This document shows, piece after piece, positions 19,401 to 27,300 of a DNA stretch of 64,000 nt. Below the pieces are notes generated by a model. The model worked only from the letters and a program-made list of their open reading frames with translations, did not search any database and had not been told where the DNA came from. Within the stretch, counting starts at the first letter, position 1. The number at the start of each line of letters is the position of its first letter. The position numbers and the translations under genes were made by a program. This DNA comes from Symbiodinium natans (lineage: Eukaryota > Sar > Dinophyceae > Suessiales > Symbiodiniaceae): contig CAJNDS010002077.1 of assembly GCA_905221605.1 (NCBI GenBank), positions 437,501 to 501,500 on the forward strand, read 5' to 3'.

Positions 19401-22056
19401 GGCTTCTGCCATACCGCAAGTTATACTGGGCTTCCCTATGAAGCGATGCCACTAGCTCAACGTCCTCTGGTGAGGCTCCGTAGGTTTTGAGTGAGCGCAA
19501 GAGAGCTTCTCTGCTAGTTTTGTCAAAAGCTTGGGAGAGGTCTAGTGAGAAGGTGAGCCCTCCTATCAGATCGGGCTTTCCCTTTCTACCCTTGGAGGTG
19601 CAGAACCTATCTGGTGCACGGGAGCGAAGCAATGCACGGACGCGCCTAGCATGACCAATTACTCGGAGTTGGGCGTCGGCTATCCCTCGTCCTGGAATAT
19701 AGGCAAATTGAGGGGAGGCAAAGTGAGCCTTCTTAAAGAGAGGGTCTAGCCTTCTCCTAGCCTCTGAGGCTATTCCTTTTCCATCTGGCCTGATGATGCC
19801 TAGCGGTCGCAAGTTTTCAGGCTTAGAGGCTGGTTTAGAGGGCTTTGGTATGAAGCTAAGGTCTGCTGATTTGGCCGTAATAGGCAGTGAAGGCAGCTCA
19901 GCCTGATTTTGAGGTGGTGTGCCATGCTGCGACACGCTCTTCTCTTGGCAGGAGGTGTCCTCGCACGCCGGGGGAGTAAGAGCGGGAGGCAGAGGCACAG
20001 CTTCCAAGTAATCGCAATAGTTATTTGCCACTGTTGAAGCGCAGAGGCGATACATGGATGCTGGGGCAGAGCCTTGTGGTACTGCTTTTTCCGGCTTTAT
20101 AGAGGCAATGCCTTTTGACAGACTGCTTCTGTCTAGCCTGGGTAAGGCTTGGCCTGCGCCGCTGGCTAGGGGGGGATGCGAGGAGAAAATGGAGAGACTA
20201 TGTCTCTTAAGCTCTGCCAGCCCCTCCGACTCAGTGAGGATACGGCCACATGGCGATCTGAGGCAGACTCTAGGTGCAGGGGACCAAGGAGCTACATGCT
20301 TTAAGGAGCGATAAGCCGCATGTGGGTCTCTTTTGACTTTCTCAGAAATCTCTGTTAGTGTGCGGTGAGTCTTTTCTCGGGCCTGGTTCTTGATTTGAAT
20401 GGCATGTGCCTTAGCTGCTTCTTCTAGCGAGCGCTGAGCCTGTTTAAAGTGCTCGGTGCGGGCCATCTTATGTATGACATCATCCTCCCGTTTTAGGTTC
20501 CGTAGCGCTGTCTGTCGATGATTATAGAGCTGCCATAGAGGCTGTGCTGACGGGGCTACGTCTGCACGGCTTACTTCTGGGTCCCTCGGGTGGAAGGTCT
20601 TGGCGTGTTCTAGAAGAAGCTCGTTGACCTCATCAGGATGGAGAGGCTCTCCATTTTTCTGCGCTCGAAGTTTGTCTACTTCGTGTGCAACTTGGACCCG
20701 CAGGGTTTGAGCCAGAGGAGTGTTTTGTCTAACATGTTGGGCCAGTAAAGACTTTTGTTTGAAAGGGACTGCCGGCTGAGTTTTGGTCGAGAACGGGTGT
20801 CTCCAGACCTTCTTCAGAGGTATTGCCGTCCGAAGAGGCGTGTGTTTGCCTCCTTTCCGCCATGCTCCCAGCTTGAAGTCCTTGAGGACACACACTTTTC
20901 GGGCTAGCTGAGCAGCATAAAATTTGGTAGTTAAGATGAAATCAATCTGGGAGCTGCCCTGTGGCGAGGTGAAGGTGTTTGCCTTGCGCCCCTGCCATGT
21001 GTTAAGCGCAACTAGGGAGTTTCGCTGGAGAAACTTCTGGAACTGCTTCTGAGCCGGTTTCTGCTTAGAAGATCCTGCTGGCACCACTCCCCCTACGAAG
21101 GGGGGATTTGGTTTTAGGGAAGAGTTGAAGTCCCCCGCTAGCACCGGAACAGTGCGCTGTGACGAGTTAGAAAGGGACTTGCTTAGGGAGGAGAGAACTT
21201 TGCTCTGGGTGGCATAGTGGTCTTGCTCCGTCATGCCTCGCTGCTTGGTGTACTGATAGCAGTTTAGCAGGAGCACTGGCTGGCCTCGGACTTCGCAGTG
21301 AACCTCTTGAGCTCGGCCTGGGCGTAGATCCTGCCAGCGCAGTGTTGCAGAGTCTATGCTTGGCGATAGTAGAGTGAGAACACCTGCCGAGCGCCTGTGC
21401 TTTGGCTGTTCGGGCAACTGGGATGTTTGAGCGGGAGGGGACCTCACAAGCTCTTCATCCGGCAGCCCACCTGAAACGGCTGTCCAGCCATGCACTTTAA
21501 ATTGGGAGGAGGTGGTCCAGTGGGTTTCCAGGATAAAGATAACATCTAGGTCCTGCTGATGTTGCAGCCACTCTTTGAACTCCGCCCACAATTGCTGGCT
21601 TAGTCCACCTGCGTTCCACGAGAAAACTCGCAGTGGTTTGGCTTCACGACCGCCTCTAGGGTGACGCCTTCGCGGCTGCCTAAGAGGGAGCTGCGGCGCA
21701 AATTGAGCATGCATGTTTTCCTTTGTCTCCTGGCTTGCACTAGGTGCAGCCGTGCCTGCGCTTGCCTGTGCCTGGCTTAGAGGCAAATTTGTCCTGCGAT
21801 ATGGTACTGCGCAACCGTCCCTTAAGGCTCGGTGACAGGCCCGACGATAGGAGTGTTTCCGAATTAAACCCTCTGCCATCCGCTTGTTTCGACTGAAGTG
21901 CCGAAGCACGATCAGACTCCCCTCGTCCTGCGGAAAGACGAGAACCCTCACACTTAGGAGTGAAAGATGCAGTCTAAGACGATCTAATGTCTCCCCCCGG
22001 AATTGGGACCGGGCCAGCTCGTGGATATGCTGTCTGCGGCAGAATCTCAATTGCAA
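16483..22056 (-). CDS. LINE polyprotein: endonuclease - RT - zinc fingers - USP-like protease (copy 2)
   Basis: 1,857 codons are open; the frame starts at a non-ATG codon (TTG at 22056) and the first ATG probably corresponds to the MAEG of copy 1. Domain order and catalytic motifs are those of copy 1 (SWNAGG, ETHW, AGDFN, FADD, zinc fingers, NLCY...SGHYRSF). Replacements seen against copy 1 include IQETHW to ILETHW, AAQPARK to AAQLARK, GGFTF to GGLTF, RLMATH to RLVATH, WIVSTT to WIASTT and CHLDW to CHPDW. None hits a catalytic residue, consistent with two recently active or purified copies. The 22-codon upstream extension is closed by a TAA in copy 1. Confidence 0.85.
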   Translation of the reverse strand: MQLRFCRRQHIHELARSQFRGETLDRLRLHLSLLSVRVLVFPQDEGSLIVLRHFSRNKRMAEGLIRKHSYRRACHRALRDGCAVPYRRTNLPLSQAQASAGTAAPSASQETKENMHAQFAPQLPLRQPRRRHPRGGREAKPLRVFSWNAGGLSQQLWAEFKEWLQHQQDLDVIFILETHWTTSSQFKVHGWTAVSGGLPDEELVRSPPAQTSQLPEQPKHRRSAGVLTLLSPSIDSATLRWQDLRPGRAQEVHCEVRGQPVLLLNCYQYTKQRGMTEQDHYATQSKVLSSLSKSLSNSSQRTVPVLAGDFNSSLKPNPPFVGGVVPAGSSKQKPAQKQFQKFLQRNSLVALNTWQGRKANTFTSPQGSSQIDFILTTKFYAAQLARKVCVLKDFKLGAWRKGGKHTPLRTAIPLKKVWRHPFSTKTQPAVPFKQKSLLAQHVRQNTPLAQTLRVQVAHEVDKLRAQKNGEPLHPDEVNELLLEHAKTFHPRDPEVSRADVAPSAQPLWQLYNHRQTALRNLKREDDVIHKMARTEHFKQAQRSLEEAAKAHAIQIKNQAREKTHRTLTEISEKVKRDPHAAYRSLKHVAPWSPAPRVCLRSPCGRILTESEGLAELKRHSLSIFSSHPPLASGAGQALPRLDRSSLSKGIASIKPEKAVPQGSAPASMYRLCASTVANNYCDYLEAVPLPPALTPPACEDTSCQEKSVSQHGTPPQNQAELPSLPITAKSADLSFIPKPSKPASKPENLRPLGIIRPDGKGIASEARRRLDPLFKKAHFASPQFAYIPGRGIADAQLRVIGHARRVRALLRSRAPDRFCTSKGRKGKPDLIGGLTFSLDLSQAFDKTSREALLRSLKTYGASPEDVELVASLHREAQYNLRYGRSQDSVTSTRGIKQGCKLAPSLFSLVITEAFRLVATHIGFPPIQQFLTGFADDLVIHRDIHNWSDLYAAHDMVRLLLHYLQEAGLEVNYAKCNIMVKLAGRHAQQAKKLFKSQELRSGRKVTVWNIDAPKQPRRPVLLSNSSVLPPLPSLPSFELVDSFKYLGVMVSYSNPEDLTFSLRQERAAKKKQTVRKFIHNKRKTKTASRLLVWRATVWSTATFGLESVGLSGRRARALRSWHARQVRAVTHNPVHKTRETTAALFTRLKLVPPIQQLHDRSAQRLDSLRKRRHAAPASEVTSCSTSMSAKTCSLPFTQPGAWPNEDILTIPSTLQTAEEIVASYRKLLTEVDNDPSPDVPTHACCGKVFRTAAGLRTHRTVKHPAPALPPLEFSRLKHSVGGMPQCSNCQTKFKNWHNLQQHVERRVCRQDGFKLSRPAAATLADVVHPKASEVSSSQEIEPSSDRQAAAAPSVQLTLQLDTAPLISRMCTELLQQAGGQTFLELITGNLGRQLTRTCLLCDSWIASTTKIAFHLTKKHGAEWASYKASAGNNTSKMYVLTRLSPCPACGVKVESVPRHTKQCPVIQQLQLFFFLHPEAPLSRSHSSLPQTQISHLSPNNTGTGASLSAVATPRLHTALSTQLESPTQVTPLPKASQQQTLQASNKTLQPKQSQLQRWFRPGSASQVAQPSAGPAQPPATEVDDSHPPLPSVALPMPQLINPHNLCYAISVLQMISALREDASVDWSNLQPLQRELRERASRPISVLALESLPHCHPDWRLANRQSDALEYLMFLLANHHGSLQSTPWKRVYDADIPDSTGFSPLILTFPEGTDPTRLSQPDPLAAPVSTYSLSFFVHEWHSPHDSTAALLYTPSYIFVSLPRFTNAGEKQHWRLTGLQDEIQLPVWTRPDSPSFVRYKSVSGLFHIGQEATSGHYRSFTLLPSLKVGDDSSPGFSPTSHERAQMESGAYLLLLHRLN

Positions 22057-22206
22057 GAGGCTAAAGCCTCAAAGTGACCATCAGCTGGCAAGAGCTAGAA
22101 AGCCTTGAGATGTTAGAGGACCCCGAAAACTGTTAAAGAGATGAAGTTCGGGGCCTTGGCCGGTTCGACAGCTACCATGTGCGGGCGGCTTGAGCTGGTA
22201 GTGCTT

Positions 22207-22207
22207 C

Positions 22208-22298
<91 letters not shown>
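22207..22298. repeat. (CAA)n microsatellite at the 5' end of LINE copy 2
   Basis: About 30 uninterrupted CAA units starting exactly where the LINE sequence ends (TAGTGCTT then CAA), the same junction as at 6378/6379 for copy 1. Confidence 0.97.
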
Positions 22299-22900
22299 TG
22301 AAACTTATTTATGACCCCAGGAATAATAACATCATCATCCTCATCAGCATGATTGCAAAACAAAAGCCTGTAACATGATAAAAATCACCTTTTTTGCCTG
22401 TTAAGATCAGTGCAAAAAAACACCAGAAAGATCAGAAGAATTACCTTTACCTGTTAAGATCAGTGCAAAAAACACCAGAAAGATCTGAAGAATTACCTTT
22501 ACCTGTCAAGATCAGTGCAAAAACACCAGCGAGATCTCGAGAATTGTCTTCAGGTCCAACCCGAAGTTTACTCGAAATTTCGAGTTGTCGTTTCCCGAAG
22601 TTTACTCGAAATTTCGAGTTGCGAACCGCTGAAAATAGGCTATATTTCGGCCCAAAAAACAAGATATTTTGCAACCGTTTTTTGCAACGTTAAAAGACAA
22701 GAAAATTTGCCCAAAAAATAGTCTAAATAGACTATTTTCGCGGGCAATTTTTGTCTACAAAATTAGCTATTTGCACGCCTAAAATAGACTATTTTTTTTG
22801 CCCAAATATTTTGTCTAACGCGGACTATTTTTAACTACAGACAAAAAACAGTCTAAGATAGTCTCAGGGGCACCGCACCGCACCGCTGCATCGCCGCCGC
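22299..22900. repeat. AT-rich non-coding DNA with short tandem and palindromic repeats
   Basis: No gene. Three imperfect ~55-bp tandem units (CCTGTTAAGATCAGTGCAAA... ) run over ~22398-22545. Two copies of CCGAAGTTTACTCGAAATTT lie at ~22560 and ~22597, each containing the palindrome ACTCGAAATTTCGAGT. Over 22695-22860 the word AGACTATTTT and its complement AATAGTCT recur, able to form small hairpins. Confidence 0.75.
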
Positions 22901-23094
22901 TCGGCAAAAGCCCCCCATCTCAAATCGAATTACACCTGAACGACTTTCTCGTCAACATCGCCGCGCACCGCCGCCGCGCTACAGACTGCAGTCTTCCGGG
23001 GTAATTACCCCACAGAGACTAAGTCTGTTCCCGCGTCTCCACCAAGAAAAAGGGCATAGACTTGGAAAGACTCTGCGCGCGGCATGTGCACATG

Positions 23095-23262
23095 AACGCG
23101 TTTCGCGGCATGCACAACGAACGCGTTACGCGGCGTGCATGAGCAAACGCGTTTCGCGGCAGCACAAACGCGTTTCGCGACGTGCGCAAATGAACGCGTC
23201 ACGCGGCATGTGCACATAAACGCGTTTCGCGGCATGCAAAGTGCACGCGTTGCGCATGCATT
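23095..23262. repeat. Short CGCG-rich repeat array (about 7 units of ~21-26 bp)
   Basis: Seven close copies of AACGCGTTTCGCGGCATG-type units, separated by 4-9 variable bases, ending in CACGCGTTGCGCATGC. Each core CGCGTTTCGCG is a mini-palindrome (CGCG-TTT-CGCG), so each unit can form a tiny hairpin. No cas genes nearby and units are far too short for CRISPR. Confidence 0.8.
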
Positions 23263-23375
23263 TTCGAGGCATTTTTCCGCAACACGTACATTTTTCTCGC
23301 ATCATGAAAGCATTTTTGTCGCATCATGAAATCACCACGGAGCATTTTTGTCGCATCATGAAAGCATCACGGAAC
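23263..23375. repeat. Three copies of CATTTTTGTCGCATCATGAAA-type repeat
   Basis: Imperfect repeats beginning near 23288, 23309 and 23342, the later two followed by variants of CACCACGGA/CATCACGGA. No coding potential recognised. Confidence 0.65.
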
Positions 23376-23506
23376 ACCTCTCTTTAAGACAGAAGTGTCC
23401 ACACCGCGCCAGAACACAGCTGAGAGGATCGAGGATCTACGTTTGAGGAGTGTGGTTCTAGGACGCTTCGATGCTAAACTGCATCAGAGTGCAGTTTCAA
23501 GTCTCA

Positions 23507-23702
23507 CAGGAGCATCGCTGCAGCCGATTTTAAGGCCAGAACATGTGCGAGTGAGGAATCGCAACAGGAAGTTCTGAGGCTGCGGAGTTTTGGAGTGTAA
23601 CAGCGTGGAACTCCAAAACTCCGCAGCCTCAGAACTGCATCCTGTTGCGATTCCGATTGCGAGCAAATGTTCTGGCCTTAAAAGGCTGCAGCGATGCTCC
23701 TG
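23507..23702. repeat. Large near-perfect inverted repeat (fold-back)
   Basis: Left arm 23507-23596 and right arm 23610-23702 are reverse complements with a few mismatches and indels; the 13-base spacer is 23597-23609. The inner ~20 bp around the loop and the outer GCATCGCTGCAG blocks pair perfectly. A transcript would form a ~90-bp hairpin. No coding role; it could be a fold-back/MITE-like element or a duplicated-inverted fragment. Confidence 0.85.
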
Positions 23703-24210
23703 TGCTGTGTTGTGGCGGACTGTCTTAGAGAGAGCTGCAGAAGTTCGAACGTGGGATGGAACTGTTGATGCAGGTTGTTCCATCCCTGCAACAATTTCAT
23801 GCAATCGCTTTGCCAATTCAGCTATTGGGGCTGAGCGCATTTTCTTAGTGCAGAGAATGGGGCGCAGGCTGCCGAAGCCAGCTCTGTCGGTCACCTTCAC
23901 CTGGCCAAACAAGTGCAGGAGTGCTTGAACCATCGAGTTTCGGTCGCAAAGGTCAGATGGATTCTCCAACACGCAAAGATGGAGCTGCGATGGGCACGAT
24001 GCGTCTGTATTGTTTTTCTTCTGGCATTCGTATTTTCCCTGGTTTGGGATGTTGCGTCTACAGTCTGTGCCGCTTTGTTTGACTGGAGTAGTGGAGCCGT
24101 AATGCAGCTTTCCGAGGCTGTGTAACAATTCCTCTGGAAGACGCGCTCCGATTCCAGCGTGTTGCTGGCAAGATTTGTCTTACTGCCTTCTCATTCGCTG
24201 TTGGAAACCA
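23703..24210. other. Non-coding DNA upstream of the plus-strand LTR element
   Basis: No gene recognised; open frames are short shadows. It contains a hairpin (GGGATGGAAC ... GTTCCATCCC, ~23755-23788) and a 30-base exact match (23735-23764) to the gag coding part of the downstream LTR element at 25042-25071. Confidence 0.6.
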
Positions 24211-24338
24211 TGTGGAGAACACGTGGCAGAGCAGAGTTTTCACCTGTGTGTAAAGAGTTTCACTGACGAGGCCTCCGGCTTATGACGGCTCAAGTCGTGA
24301 GAAAGAGGGTTCAGCGCGCTGCCTGCTGTGTTTTCACA
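24211..24338 (+). repeat. 5' LTR of the plus-strand Copia element
   Basis: 128 bp, TG...CA ends with imperfect terminal inverted repeats (TGTGGAGAACAC / GTGTTTTCACA). Differs from the 3' LTR by a substitution (GAGGCC/GAAGCC) and three indels, including the absence of the TTT in GACTTTGGCTCAAG. Confidence 0.88.
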
Positions 24339-24351
24339 TGGTAGCGGAGCG
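24339..24351 (+). promoter_or_regulatory. Primer-binding site (initiator Met tRNA type)
   Basis: TGGTAGCGGAGCG directly follows the 5' LTR; its first 12 bases are the same as in the minus-strand Copia element (16197-16208). Confidence 0.82.
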
Positions 24352-24381
24352 TGTGTAGCACGCTCGTAGAAACTAGAAGCC

Positions 24382-27300
24382 ATGGCTGACCCCGGGCTGT
24401 CGACCCCTGTGCCTGAAGACGAAGACGACGAAGCTTTGTTTGGCCCCGGTGGTGCCCAGGACGGGCAACAACCGCCAACACAACCCCCTGGAGCTTCTGC
24501 TTCAGCGGGAGCACCCGCCACGGTCGTCGGACTTGACCCTCAACTCCAGCAGATGATGGTCCAGATGATGCAGAGTCAGCAAATGATGATGCAGAATCAG
24601 CAACAGACACTTCAAGTTCTGGTGGCAAAGATGGAGGCCGACGAGAGAAGGAGACGTGAGCAGGAAGCATTGTCGGCAGCTGTGAGCAACCCATTTGGGG
24701 GTGCTTCAAGTGCAGCAGCTGCTGGAAGTCCCACGGCAAAGGCTTCTGCTCCTCCACCGGCGCCATCACAGAACCTGCATGTTGGAAGTAACCGTGCAGA
24801 GAAGTATCTGCCAGCATTGCCGCTCATCGATAATGTGTCGATGGGAAAAGGGCGTGTGAGAGAGCTGGAGGAGTACCATCGGTGGTGCGAGGTGCTTGCT
24901 TCCTGGCTGGCGTTGATAGACGACAACTATGTCAATGAGTTGCGCCAGGCAATGACGCATGACCGTGAGATCAAGCAGTCTGACATGGCAGTTCCGGTAG
25001 CATCGCGTTCGGCAAGGTTGTTTTACTACCTGCAACAAAGTCTGCAGAAGTTCGAACGTGGGATGGAACTGGTGAGAAGCACGTCGATGCGTCAAGGACA
25101 AGCTGCTTGTGGTTATGAGGTAATGCGTCAGATGCACCAGACCTTCAGCATTGTCTCTCGCATGGAGGCCATTGCTGTGAGAGATGAAGCCCTTCGCCTA
25201 ACTTCGAAGGCGAGTTCGTACAAGCGACCGCTTGACTGCGTCCGCTTCCTTGAGGACGAGCTTGGGAAGGTAGACCAGAAGCTGCATCGGTTCCCTGAAC
25301 TGAGGCTTGGAGCATCTGATCGTTCAACCCTTCTTCTTCAATCTGTCAGCCCAGAGTGTAGGCATTACGTTGTCCTGCATGGGAAGTCTGGGAGCTGGGA
25401 GGAACTGGTTGAAAGCATCCGGTTCTACGAGGAGCAAACCCGATTGTGTGATGCTGGTTCGCTGAATGCAGTTGGGGAGCGCGGCCTCTGCTGGAACTGT
25501 GGCAAATCAGGCCATATGAGTTGGCAGTGCCCCGACAAGAGCTCTGGAAAAGGGAAGAAGAGGGATGAACCGAAAGGTGGAAAGCCTTCTGGTTCCAAGA
25601 ATCGAGAGAAGAGCCCTAAAGGGAAGGGCAAAGGCAAAGGGAAGACAGACAAAGGAAAGGGTGGAAAGCCCAAGGGGAAGCCAAAGAACAAAGGAAAGCC
25701 CAAGGGCCGAGCTGTGGAAGACGAGCAGTCTGACCAGGTGATGGCAATGCGGTCTCATCATCTGAGTGGCTTGGGTCCGGGGACAAGAACTAATGAGCCC
25801 AATGAAGCTGAGCCCCCTCGTCTCACCATGACGAACGGAGAGATCGAGAGACTGAACCAGTCATCCTCTAGGAATAGCTCTTTCGCATGGCTCATTGATA
25901 GTGGAGCCACCTGCCACGTGTTGTCAGAGAGTGCGTTGGGTTTTTACGAAGTCGTCAAGGAGCATTCGGGACCTCTTCCTGTGCTCATGAGTGCTAGCGA
26001 TACGCCCATGGAATGTGTCAAGTTGGTTGACATTCGGGTGAAGTTTGGGAAGTTGGGGCCCGTAGTGCTTCAACAGGTCTTGGTTTGCAAGATTGGTTTC
26101 AACGTAGTCAGTTCTTGGCAAGCATCCCTTTCGGGATGGAGTACCTGGCTCACCTCAGAGCCTGGAGCAAGCTGCTTGGTGAAGCAGACGGAACGAGGTT
26201 CCTCGATGTGGGTGCCTTTGGTTCGTGAAGCCAGGAGCTGGTGGGCGTTGGCTAAGGAGATTGGCCCTACCAAGGCAAAGCCGAAAGGAAGAAGAAGCAA
26301 AGGGGACTCACCCAAGCCGGGGTGGAGCCCGAACGACGACGCGATGGAAGTGGATAAGGTGCAGAAGAAGGCACCGCCCAACGTAGGAAGAGCATTGGAG
26401 GTGACGCCTTTTAAGTTTTTGCTGCGAGCATTTTCAGTGAAGCAACATGTGGGGGAACACGAGCTGCATGAGCATGTTTTACAGGAGCGTTTGAGTGGAT
26501 GTGAGCATGCTGCAGTTGCGAAAGTAGGAGTAGACCTGGAAACCCCACCCTCTGCATGTTGTGCTGAAGCTTTATGTTCCGCCGCAGCTGTTTTGCTTAA
26601 GTCTGCAAGCAACACGTCTTTGGAGAAGCAAACCAGTAGGGACACACGCTGTGGAGAGAAGGGTTTTGAGTGCGTAGGGGTAGGGCCTGTGCCGCTCCAG
26701 CCTCAGAGTGTTTGCATTAGGAGTAGGAGTGCCTTGCGTGTAGGACGTAGGAGTGACTTGCACCCCAGCGCTTGTGTGCCTGAGTGTTTGTTGGGACAGA
26801 GTGAAGAGAGGAAGTGTGCCTTTCGGAGCTTGCGTTGGCCAGGAGTGTTTCTGAAAGCATTGCTGGTGTTGTGTGCTCTAGGAGTGTTTTGCTCAAAGCC
26901 TGGAGCCTTTGTAAGGGACCTTGGAAAGGATGGAGCTTCCGGAAGCCTCGCCTCCGCTCTGTCTTGTGAACTCCCAAAGTGGGAGTGTGGCCCAGGTGGA
27001 AGCCTTTTCGACGAGCATGATTGCTCGTCTTGCGCACCGTTTCGAGGAGGAAGGTCAGCTGTCTCTTTCGAGGCAGCTTCTCCAAAACATCGACCTTTTT
27101 ACCTCGACCCCTGGCTCGGTCGAACGGCTGTTGGGGATTCCAGCCTGCCTTGGGGAGTTGGAGACACAGGAGTTGGTGATCAATACAAGCGGCGTTCCGG
27201 TGAAGCAACCTATGCTCATTGCCGAGCTGCGAGCCATTGCTGCTCCGACGGTGGACCAGTCGGTTTTGACGGACACCCTCGTCGAGGAGCACGACCGTCG

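Larger units (their letters stand above)
6833..22206 (-). mobile_element. LINE copy 2, interrupted by a Copia-like element
   Basis: Second copy of the same LINE in the same orientation, nearly identical to copy 1 at the nucleotide level. Removing 7315-16344 and one copy of the GTATA duplication leaves 6,339 bp. Small differences from copy 1 include one extra ATTTC unit at the 3' end, a 3-bp deletion in the 5' region near 22020, and scattered substitutions. The Copia insertion lies in the 3' untranslated region, so the ORF itself is uninterrupted. Confidence 0.88.

Noticed and set aside
23095-23262. CRISPR-like look of the CGCG array
   Set aside because: Units and spacers are too short and irregular, spacers are alike, and the context is eukaryotic.
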